Shown here piece after piece: positions 7,051 to 13,215 of a stretch of 15,377 bases of DNA (its first letter is position 1; every line of letters begins with the position of its first letter). The notes beneath the pieces are model-generated. The model ran no database searches, was not told the origin of the DNA, and worked only from the letters and a program-made list of their open reading frames with translations. Both the position numbers and the translations under genes were made by a program. This stretch comes from Rhodospirillales bacterium (lineage in GTDB: Bacteria; Pseudomonadota; Alphaproteobacteria; Rhodospirillales; Casp-alpha2). Location of the stretch: positions 1-15,377 of the forward strand of contig JANQIJ010000111.1 of the NCBI GenBank assembly GCA_028282185.1. The letters are read 5' to 3'.

Positions 7051-7099
7051 GTCCGCATTTCAACAGGATGGAGTTCGGGTTTCTGTGCGGACTTAATTC

Positions 7100-8971
7100 C
7101 TAATACGATGGGTCGATTTTTGAACCAGGATTGATAAACAGAGAATCGATCGTATAAACGGCGTCCAGCTTTAGATAGGCCGCCTCCTTGAATACGTCCT
7201 CTTCCGTTTCGGCGATCGGTCTTCCTGGTCCGTTCAGAGACGTGTTCAAGATTACGGTGTCGAAACCGTTTCTTTCCAGTTCCTCAAGTATCAAAAAGAA
7301 AGAAGGACAATCCTCACCGACCGTTTGCACTCTTGCAGATTGGTCGCAATGAGTAATGGCTGGAAGATCGCTGGATTTGACGCGATAGGTGAAAAGCATG
7401 TATTTCGATTCTTTGGGACCGGAATCGAAATATTCATCTCGGGTTCTATGCAGAACGGCTGGCGCAAGGGGACGCCACATTTCCCTGCCCTTCGCTTCAT
7501 TGACGCGTTCCCATGAGGTCGGGGAATTTGCATCCGCAATCAGCGAACGGTGCCCCAGCGCTCGCGGGCCAACCTCGGATTTTCCACGTGCAACGGCGAT
7601 TAAACCGCCGGCTTTCAAGAGCTGAACACAAGCAGCGGTCGGGGTTTCGAATATCCTTCTCCACCCAAACGAATCTGCCTGATTCTGCATTTCTTCTTCA
7701 CGTATTTCGTGGCCCAGATAAGGGGAGTCGAGCCCGTCCGGCCATTCATCCGTGAGCGCTTTCCAGCCGAGAACCGCACCACCGATGGCCAATCCCTCGT
7801 CGTTTACCGCGGGCGGCACTTTCAAAACATTGTACTTCTCGAAAATTCGAGAGTTGGCGGGGCAGTTCAGCGATACCCCACCTGAAAAGATTATGCGTTT
7901 CGGTTCAAATTCTCCGTTGGCGCACATCCGCAACGCAGCTTCACAAAGCCTTGTTTGATGTACCTCCAGCACCGATTGTGCGGACGCGGCAATGTCGGCA
8001 ACCAGTTTGGGCGGGGTTTTACAGTTCTTGTCCCAGGTCGAAACATCTTCACCGTTGGTAATGTCGGACAGCCACTTGTTCACGATCGGGCGCGTGGACT
8101 GCGCGTTGCCGCCAAGCAATCCATGCGCGGCCATCACTTCATGTCGCATTCCTGTCAGGTCATCTGAAAAGTAGATCGGCTTTCCATAGGGTGCCAATCC
8201 CATCAATTTTCCCGCGCCTCCGTCGATACCCAATCCCAGCATATCGGCGACATTGTCATAAAATTGCCCAATCCAACCGTCGACCGGCAAGATCGGTTTG
8301 ACCCCGGCTTCTTTCGAAAAAAAGTATGCTCCCCCAGCGCCAAATACGGGCCCGACCCAACCGTCGAAGGTCAGGATAAGGCTGTCTTCAAGGCCAGATG
8401 CGGCGCAGGCGGCGTAAACGGCATGAAGATAGTGATGTTCCCAGAACTGAAAAGGTTTCGTGTTTTGATCTTTTGCTGAAGTAATTCGGCCCCTCTTGAA
8501 GCAAAGTCCCGAACGGTTTTGAAAGGTTGGCGTAGAAGCGGCGAGCGCGGAAAAACTTTCCAACTGGCCCGAGAAATCTTGGGCGTTAACACGATAGGTA
8601 TCTTCCGGAACCAACAGCCCTTCATATCCGTAGATCTTTTCGTCCGACCAGCTGGAATATTTATGATAATGGCTGTCATTCCCCATTTTGCCGAAAAAAT
8701 CCGCGGCGCTGTAGGGAACGGCGTTTTCCAGTTCGATGTCGATGACATTCCGATCGAAAAAGACCGGTACGCCCTGTGTGCAACTCAAAACCACGCTGGA
8801 TCGATCCGCGGGAGTTTCGAGATGGCCCCATACATGCTCGGACTCGATTCCCAATGCGTGCTTGCACCTGGTGGTGCGCTCCATCGCCGTATACTCGATT
8901 CCATCGTCGTGGATCGTTGCAATGGCTGCATCATGTCCAAAATGCATACCGATTGATCGGTTCTTCAGCAT
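7100..8971 (-). CDS. NodU/CmcH/TobZ-family O-carbamoyltransferase
   Basis: A 623-residue protein with both domains of the family. The N-terminal Kae1-like half has GMHFGHDAAIATIHDDGI (8-25; His13 corresponds to the catalytic His of TobZ). EHHYLHAVYAA (178-188; His179 and His183) and LTFDGW (200-205; Asp203) follow. FSGGVSLNCPANSRI (362-376) and PAVNDEGLAIGGA (387-399; Asp391) complete the metal and carbamoyl-adenylate site. The C-terminal YrdC-like half has EVGPRALGHRSLIADANSP (466-484), WRPLAPAVL (499-507) and LNTSLNGPGRPIAET (575-589). These enzymes use carbamoyl phosphate and ATP to carbamoylate a hydroxyl on a sugar, antibiotic or lipo-oligosaccharide. The acceptor here is unknown. Blocks counted by hand give about 50% GC, versus about 58-65% in neighbours, and codons end more often in A/T, suggesting recent transfer. 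It sits inside a transporter operon. The start at ATG 8971 has only a weak GAAGA site. Confidence 0.93.
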   Translation of the reverse strand: MLKNRSIGMHFGHDAAIATIHDDGIEYTAMERTTRCKHALGIESEHVWGHLETPADRSSVVLSCTQGVPVFFDRNVIDIELENAVPYSAADFFGKMGNDSHYHKYSSWSDEKIYGYEGLLVPEDTYRVNAQDFSGQLESFSALAASTPTFQNRSGLCFKRGRITSAKDQNTKPFQFWEHHYLHAVYAACAASGLEDSLILTFDGWVGPVFGAGGAYFFSKEAGVKPILPVDGWIGQFYDNVADMLGLGIDGGAGKLMGLAPYGKPIYFSDDLTGMRHEVMAAHGLLGGNAQSTRPIVNKWLSDITNGEDVSTWDKNCKTPPKLVADIAASAQSVLEVHQTRLCEAALRMCANGEFEPKRIIFSGGVSLNCPANSRIFEKYNVLKVPPAVNDEGLAIGGAVLGWKALTDEWPDGLDSPYLGHEIREEEMQNQADSFGWRRIFETPTAACVQLLKAGGLIAVARGKSEVGPRALGHRSLIADANSPTSWERVNEAKGREMWRPLAPAVLHRTRDEYFDSGPKESKYMLFTYRVKSSDLPAITHCDQSARVQTVGEDCPSFFLILEELERNGFDTVILNTSLNGPGRPIAETEEDVFKEAAYLKLDAVYTIDSLFINPGSKIDPSY

Positions 8972-9003
8972 GATTGCAGGTCTTCACCAAATTTGATCGT
9001 CAT
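8965..9003 (-). CDS. Possible 12-codon leader ORF overlapping the carbamoyltransferase start
   Basis: ATG 9003 opens a 12-residue ORF (MTIKFGEDLQSC) that ends with TGA at 8967-8965, overlapping the carbamoyltransferase ATG (8971) by 7 bases in another frame. It has the better ribosome-binding site of the two: AGGA, 7 bases upstream of its ATG. This layout allows translational coupling, where ribosomes finishing the short ORF restart on the overlapping ATG. It could alternatively be the true N-terminus of the enzyme separated by a frameshift, or chance. Confidence 0.35.
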   Translation of the reverse strand: MTIKFGEDLQSC

Positions 9004-9140
9004 GTTTGATTCCTGGCTCACGACGGTTTGATTTCCTCATCGAGGCGTTCGGTTGGATAGGGCGCGTTCTGGCTTCTTGGTCGGTATGTGCTTCGGGCGT
9101 CCCCGGAATGGCGGGTTCCCTAGGTGTTCAGTCCCGGCGT

Positions 9141-10826
9141 CTACTTCACGCCCCAGTCCTCGACCCAAAGGCTGGTCGCGTATTGGTGGCCCGTGGGCTC
9201 GACCCCGGTCAGCCATTTCGGCATGACGAAGGCCGAGGCCCGGAAGTAAAGCGGGATCACCGGCAGTTCGGTGACATAGATTTCCTGTAGCCGGCGCCAC
9301 AGGGCCTTGCGCTTTTCCCGGTCCAATTCGACCTCGATCTTTTCGATCAGGGCATCCATTTCCTTGTTGCGGAACCCGGGATAGTTCTGCCCGGCCCAGC
9401 CATTGGCCCGGGTCGGGATATGGGCCGAATGCAACTGCCCGCGGGGCACGCTTTCCGGCGCCGACAGCCAGGCATACATTGCCAGGCCGGTGAACTTGCG
9501 CTGGGTCATCGTCTGGCCGAAATAGACGCGGGCCGGCTCGTTGCGGATGCGGACGTCGATGCCGACGGATTTCCACTGGCTCTGCAGCACCTGTTGGACC
9601 AATTCGCGGGCCTTGGAGCCGGCCGTGGTCATGAATTCGAAGCGCAGGGCCTGGCCCGTTTCCGCGTGATGGCGGATGCCTTTATTCAGTTTGGTAAATT
9701 CAGCCTTTACAAGGATATCCTGGGCTTTCTTTGGGTCATGGGCGAAGATTGGAATGTCCGGCGCATGGACCCAATCCAGGGGATTGACGTTGGAATGGGC
9801 GACCGGCTGGCGGCCGCCGAACAATTGTTGCGAGATCGCCTCCCGGTCGATGGCATGGATCAGCGCGTGGCGGATGTTCCGATCCTGTAATAAGGGATTG
9901 TCCAGGTTCAAATCAATGTGTTCATAGATCAGCCCGGATTTGTAGAGGACGTTGAACTTGCGGCCATGGCGCTTTTCGAAGCGGAGCGCCTGATCCACGG
10001 TCAGCCCCAGTTCGCCCGCGATCATGTCGATGTTGCCGCTCAACAGGTTGGCTTCAAGCGCCGCCGTATTGGGGATGGTCTTGATGATGATCCGTTTGAA
10101 CGGTCCCGGCTTGCCCCACCATTTCGGATTGCGCTCCAGCACCACATGGCTGCCGCGTTTCGTTTCCGTGATCAGGTAGGGCCCGAAATACAGCGCTTCG
10201 TTGGTCGTATCCGTATCGAAGGCGGTCTTGTTCTTGTAGGTGACCGGATCGGCTTCGAAATTGACCCGGTCCACATGGGCCGGCAGCAACGAAAAGGCAT
10301 TGATCGCGTTGTAATTGAAGGTCAGCTTGTCGAAATGCATGGTGAAGGTCTTGTCGTCCTGGGCGACGATCTTATAGGCCGAGCGGTAGAGTTCGATGGG
10401 CAGGGTGCCGGTCTTGCCGTTGCGCCCAACCTTCCAGGTGAACAGCACGTCGTCCGTGGTGATCGGTTTGCCGTCGCCCCAAAAGGCGTCGGGCCGGATC
10501 GTATAGGTGACGGCGATGCCCTTCTTGCCGCCGGGCGTGCGTTCCGGCACCGCCAGGCCGTTTTCGATGGTCGGCAGTTTGGTGCAGAGCATGCAGACCA
10601 GGTTCCAGGAATGGTCGTGTACGGTGAACGGCCGGCGCGTGAAGCCCAGGATGTAGGACTTTGCCAGCATGCTGTCGATGTTCGGGTGAAAGGTGGACGG
10701 ATACTGGGTGATGCCGATGGTCAGCTGATCGCGTTCCGCCTGCGCCGGGCCGGGGACGGCGAGCGCCACCCCGACGGCGGCCAGCACCGCCAGGGCCAGG
10801 CCATAAAGCCGCTTTCTAATCTTCAT
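9141..10826 (-). CDS. Peptide-type ABC transporter solute-binding protein (family 5)
   Basis: A 561-residue periplasmic protein. It has a typical Sec signal peptide: a basic n-region MKIRKR, a hydrophobic core LYGLALAVLAAVGVALAV, and a cleavage site AQA|ER after residue 30. The mature part shows the SBP_bac_5 pattern: ITQYPSTFHPNID, LCTKLPTIENGLA, then TYTIRPDAFWGDGKPITTDDVLFTW (about 107-130), which is the family's dG-x-(P)-x-T-x-x-D-V signature. Later come NIRHALIHAIDREAI and a C-terminal PVIPLYFRASAFV. The start is ATG 10826, which overlaps the last 11 bases of pyrE; an in-frame ATG at 10841 would only prepend five residues to the signal peptide. The overlap implies co-transcription with pyrE. 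The cognate permeases are probably those at 5016-6913, now separated by the carbamoyltransferase gene. Substrate unknown. Confidence 0.92.
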   Translation of the reverse strand: MKIRKRLYGLALAVLAAVGVALAVPGPAQAERDQLTIGITQYPSTFHPNIDSMLAKSYILGFTRRPFTVHDHSWNLVCMLCTKLPTIENGLAVPERTPGGKKGIAVTYTIRPDAFWGDGKPITTDDVLFTWKVGRNGKTGTLPIELYRSAYKIVAQDDKTFTMHFDKLTFNYNAINAFSLLPAHVDRVNFEADPVTYKNKTAFDTDTTNEALYFGPYLITETKRGSHVVLERNPKWWGKPGPFKRIIIKTIPNTAALEANLLSGNIDMIAGELGLTVDQALRFEKRHGRKFNVLYKSGLIYEHIDLNLDNPLLQDRNIRHALIHAIDREAISQQLFGGRQPVAHSNVNPLDWVHAPDIPIFAHDPKKAQDILVKAEFTKLNKGIRHHAETGQALRFEFMTTAGSKARELVQQVLQSQWKSVGIDVRIRNEPARVYFGQTMTQRKFTGLAMYAWLSAPESVPRGQLHSAHIPTRANGWAGQNYPGFRNKEMDALIEKIEVELDREKRKALWRRLQEIYVTELPVIPLYFRASAFVMPKWLTGVEPTGHQYATSLWVEDWGVK

Positions 10827-11481
10827 AACCCCGGCCGCCATGGGCTTTCGACCAGGTTTCCGGATCGTCCAGGAAGGTTCGCACCCCGGCGATCGCCTCC
10901 GGCCCGAAATAGCCGCCCTGTTCCGCCACCTCCAGAACGTCGGCCCAGGTCGCCAGGTAGCGCAGAGTCACGCCTTCCTTTTCCAAGGCCTCCAAGGCCC
11001 CCCGGAAGACGCCGTAGAAGAACACGACGAAGGCATCGGATACGTCGCCGCCGGCGGTCCTGAGCGCGTTGACGAAGTTCATTTTCGACGCCCCGTCCGA
11101 CGCCAGATCCTCGACCAGCAAGACCTTGGAGCCCTCGACAAGGTTGCCCTCGATCTGCGCATCGCGGCCGAAGCCCTTGGGTTTCTTGCGCACGTAAAGC
11201 ATGGGCTTGGACGCCGCTTCCGATATCCAGGCGGCATAGGGGATGCCTGCCGTCTCGCCGCCGGCGACGGCGTCTACGGCGTCGAGCCCGGCATCGCGGC
11301 GCAGCATCTCAATCCCCAACTCGATAATCCGGCGCCGGGCTTGCGTGAACGAGATCACCCAGCGACAGTCGATATAGACCGGGCTGGCCCAGCCGGAGGT
11401 GAAGATATAGGGCTCTTCTGGGCGGAAGTTCACGGCCTTGATGTCGAGCAGCAGTTTGGCGGTTTCCTGGGCGGGGGTCAT
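10816..11481 (-). CDS. pyrE: Orotate phosphoribosyltransferase
   Basis: A 221-residue enzyme that converts orotate and PRPP to orotidine 5'-monophosphate, the penultimate step of UMP synthesis, in the cytoplasm. The N-terminus MTPAQETAKLLLDIKAVNFRPEEPYIFTSGWASPVYIDCR is characteristic. AVAGGETAGIPYAAW (about 71-85) and RKKPKGFGRDAQIEG (98-112) form the flexible catalytic loop region. KVLLVEDLASDGASK (119-133) is the PRPP-binding motif in the form common in alphaproteobacteria. ATG 11481 has an AGAGGA ribosome-binding site 5 bases upstream (11487-11492). The frame is open far upstream to 12090 but that part is intergenic in character. The 3' end overlaps the solute-binding protein start by 11 bases. 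Upstream lies the 595-base region with repeated motifs, which may carry its promoter and control. Confidence 0.95.
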   Translation of the reverse strand: MTPAQETAKLLLDIKAVNFRPEEPYIFTSGWASPVYIDCRWVISFTQARRRIIELGIEMLRRDAGLDAVDAVAGGETAGIPYAAWISEAASKPMLYVRKKPKGFGRDAQIEGNLVEGSKVLLVEDLASDGASKMNFVNALRTAGGDVSDAFVVFFYGVFRGALEALEKEGVTLRYLATWADVLEVAEQGGYFGPEAIAGVRTFLDDPETWSKAHGGRGYED

Positions 11482-11711
11482 CGATATCCTCTTCGGAACG
11501 ATCCTTCGGGTGCGGAGCGGGGGCCGCGCGGGGAGACGCGTTTGCCCTTGCCGACAGCCGCCTGGCAGGCTTCCCTGCCGATTTCGTTTACCGGCTCGCG
11601 TGCGGCGGGGCAAGCGGCGGATGGCCCGCCGGCTTGTCCCATTCGCCGTTCGGTGGGGCGAGCGGCCCGATCGGTCCGAGCCACCGGGCCATGGGCCGCC
11701 CGCCGTTGTCT

Positions 11712-11786
11712 GGTGTTTCCACCCTGTTACCCGGGCGTTTCCGCCCAGCGCAGGGGCATTTCCGGGATGTGACCAGGGGTATTTCC
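11712..11786 (-). repeat. Array of four phased GGYRTTTCC (GGAAAYRCC) motifs
   Basis: The motifs are GGTGTTTCC (11712-11720), GGCGTTTCC (11734-11742), GGCATTTCC (11755-11763) and GGTATTTCC (11778-11786). Start-to-start distances are 22, 21 and 23 bases, about two helical turns. The last two also belong to a pair of adjacent 23-base direct repeats (11751-11773 and 11774-11796) matching at 19 of 23 positions. Spacers between the first copies differ, so this is more like a set of protein-binding sites than simple slippage. On the minus strand they read GGAAAYRCC toward pyrE. Confidence 0.6.
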
Positions 11787-11822
11787 GGTATCTGAAAAGA
11801 GCCTTGGACTCGTCGCTGCATC

Positions 11823-11839
11823 TGGTATACCATATACCA
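11823..11839. promoter_or_regulatory. GntR-type operator-like palindrome TGGTATACCATATACCA
   Basis: TGGTATACCA (11823-11832) is a perfect 10-base palindrome. The adjoining TATACCA (11833-11839) creates a second, longer palindrome TGGTATA-CCA-TATACCA. The core TGGTATACCA is the known operator type of FCD-subfamily GntR regulators such as UxuR/ExuR. No GntR gene is in the window. The site lies 342 bases upstream of pyrE and 238 bases before the ketopantoate-reductase-like start. Confidence 0.5.
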
Positions 11840-11951
11840 ATTCTGTTCGATTTTACCGGGCTCGGACGGTCGGCTGTTGGGCGTTTCGCACGGATGCGCG
11901 GGCGGGCCGCCCGCTGATCCGGAGTCAGATTTTCCCCGGATTGTCCCCTGG

Positions 11952-11989
11952 TTGACTTGCCATGACACTTAAGAAATTTAAGATGTGTC
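11952..11989 (+). promoter_or_regulatory. Possible promoter with overlapping AT-rich inverted repeat
   Basis: TTGACT (11952-11957) is a good -35 match. A weak -10 candidate TTTAAG (11977-11982) lies 19 bases further. Overlapping it is an imperfect inverted repeat: GACACTTAA (11964-11972), spacer GAAAT, TTAAG and, after three bases, TGTC (to 11989). The stretch is AT-rich in a GC-rich region and lies about 90 bases before the GTG start of the next gene. A regulated promoter is plausible, but the -10 and spacing are not ideal. Confidence 0.3.
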
Positions 11990-12065
11990 TTGCAGGTTTG
12001 GAAACAGAACCGATGGCACGGCGCCGCAGCGCCCGGTGGCCAGACCGGTGAGATGCCAAAACGGC

Positions 12066-12071
12066 GGGAGG
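12066..12071 (+). promoter_or_regulatory. Ribosome-binding site that fixes the GTG start at 12077
   Basis: GGGAGG lies 5 bases before GTG 12077, optimal Shine-Dalgarno spacing. The upstream in-frame ATG at 12053 has no such site and would add eight residues before the Rossmann beta-strand. Confidence 0.75.
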
Positions 12072-12076
12072 GTGTT

Positions 12077-13096
12077 GTGAAGATTTGCATTTACGGAGCC
12101 GGTGCGATTGGCGGGTTCCTCGGCGCGAAACTGGCGGCGCAGGGCCAAGAAGTGACCTTGATCGCGCGCGGCCCCCACCTTGCCGCGATGCGTGAAAAGG
12201 GCCTGACCCTGATCATGGAGGGCGAGGAAACGGTAACGCCCGTGCAGGCGACCGACGATCCCCGCGAAGCCGGCCCCCAGGACTACGTGATCGTCACCTT
12301 GAAGGCCCATCAGGCATATGAGGTCGCCGAACAGATGGTGCCGCTCCTGGGCGAGGACACCGCGGTGGTCACGGCCATGAACGGCGTGCCTTGGTGGTAT
12401 TTCTACGGCCTCGACGGCGCCTTTCCCAACCGGTCGCTGGAAAGCGTCGATCCCGGCGCCAAGCAATGGAACCTGATCGGCCCGGAACGGGTGATCGGCT
12501 GCGTCGTCGATCCGGCGACGGAAATCGCCGCTCCCGGCGTGATCAAGCATACCTATGGCAACAAGTTCCGCTTGGGCGAGCCGGACGGCAGTATTTCCGA
12601 ACGCGCGACAAAGCTCGCCGATGCCATGGAGGCGGCCGGGTTCCGCGCCCCCGTGCGCAACAACATCCGCGATGAAATCTGGGTCAAGCTCTGGGGCAAT
12701 TTGTGCTTCAATCCGATCAGCGTGTTGACCGGCGCGACCCTCGATGTGATCGCCACCGATGCGGGGACCCGTCAGCTGGCCCGCCAGATGATGTCGGAGG
12801 CCGAGGAAATCGGCCGTTGGCTCGGCACCAATTTCCGGGTCAACATCAACCGGCGGGTCGATGGCGCCGCCGGCGTCGGCGCTCATAAGACGTCGATGCT
12901 GCAGGATTTGGAAAGCCGTCGCGCCCTGGAAATCGACGCGCTGCTAACCGCGGTTCAGGAAATGGGCCGCATGGTCAAGATTCCGACCCCCTATATCGAC
13001 GCGGTTCTCGCACTGGTCCAGCAGCGCGGCCGCACGGAAGGCCTCTACCCGACCTTCCCGGAAGACGTATCCTCCCCAGAGGCGGCCTCCGCGTAA
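12077..13096 (+). CDS. Ketopantoate reductase (PanE/ApbA) family NADPH-dependent oxidoreductase
   Basis: A 339-residue cytoplasmic enzyme beginning (GTG) VKICIYGAGAIGGFLGAKLA, a beta-alpha-beta NADP-binding fold with GAGAIG at 7-12 directly at the N-terminus. VTLKAHQ (Lys76) and AMNGVPWWYF (Asn102) correspond to substrate and cofactor contacts of the family. IRDEIWVKLWGNLCFNPISVLTG (about 197-219) carries the catalytic Lys204 and Asn208 of the C-terminal helical domain. RQMMSEAEEIGRWLG and the late PTPYIDAVLALVQ are also typical. The classical reaction is reduction of 2-dehydropantoate to pantoate in pantothenate synthesis. This MNGVPWWYF-type branch is common as extra paralogues, so the true substrate may be another 2-oxo acid, and I give no gene symbol. 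Divergent from pyrE, with the regulatory-looking region upstream. Confidence 0.88.
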   Translation: MKICIYGAGAIGGFLGAKLAAQGQEVTLIARGPHLAAMREKGLTLIMEGEETVTPVQATDDPREAGPQDYVIVTLKAHQAYEVAEQMVPLLGEDTAVVTAMNGVPWWYFYGLDGAFPNRSLESVDPGAKQWNLIGPERVIGCVVDPATEIAAPGVIKHTYGNKFRLGEPDGSISERATKLADAMEAAGFRAPVRNNIRDEIWVKLWGNLCFNPISVLTGATLDVIATDAGTRQLARQMMSEAEEIGRWLGTNFRVNINRRVDGAAGVGAHKTSMLQDLESRRALEIDALLTAVQEMGRMVKIPTPYIDAVLALVQQRGRTEGLYPTFPEDVSSPEAASA

Positions 13097-13203
13097 TCCG
13101 CCGGGCGATCCCGCTTGGCAGGACGCCGCCTTGTTACTAGTCTCCCTACATCACTGGGGGTCCGGTTGAGAACCCGGGCCCCCGATTTCTTTTCCGGTTC
13201 GTT

Positions 13204-13207
13204 GGAG
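13204..13207 (+). promoter_or_regulatory. Ribosome-binding site favouring GTG 13216 for the TPR-sulfotransferase
   Basis: GGAG is followed after 8 bases by GTG 13216. The alternative GTG at 13207 overlaps this GGAG and has no other site, so the protein most likely begins MNRQERRKQKK rather than three residues earlier. Confidence 0.6.
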
Positions 13208-13215
13208 TGAAGCCG

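Larger units (their letters stand above)
11482..12076. other. Divergent intergenic region between pyrE and the ketopantoate-reductase-like gene
   Basis: This 595-base stretch holds no convincing gene. Reading frames cross it on both strands, but their translations are Pro/Arg/Gly-rich and without family motifs. The pyrE-proximal part has stable GC-rich hairpins, for example GGCAGG-CTTC-CCTGCC at 11564-11579 and an interrupted 13-bp stem at 11608-11640, neither followed by a T-run. The middle has four phased GGYRTTTCC motifs (11712-11786) and a GntR-type palindrome (11823-11839). The distal part has a TTGACT box and an AT-rich inverted repeat (11952-11989). It probably contains two divergent promoters. 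Confidence 0.7.

Noticed and set aside
6215..7096. Open frame of about 293 codons on the plus strand
   Set aside because: Antisense to the DppB-like permease; translation is Gln/Asp/Arg-rich, without recognisable domains.
7022..9085. Possible target-site duplication flanking the low-GC carbamoyltransferase block (TTCTGG at both sides)
   Set aside because: The shared word is only six bases, is not placed symmetrically at the composition borders, and no inverted terminal repeats or transposase accompany it.
9918..11063. Open frame of about 381 codons on the plus strand
   Set aside because: Antisense to the solute-binding protein and the 3' end of pyrE, ending in an Arg/Pro-rich run; no family features.
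11588..11968. Possible 126-codon gene on the minus strand in the pyrE upstream region
   Set aside because: Composition is Pro/Gly/Arg-rich and motif-free, no good ribosome-binding site was seen, and it would run across the phased repeats and the GntR-type palindrome.
11971..11981. TTAA...TTAA resembling a CtrA box
   Set aside because: The spacer is 5 bases rather than the 7 required by the CtrA consensus TTAA-N7-TTAA.
11978..12886. Open frame of about 302 codons on the minus strand
   Set aside because: Antisense to the ketopantoate-reductase-like gene, which has clear Rossmann and catalytic motifs.
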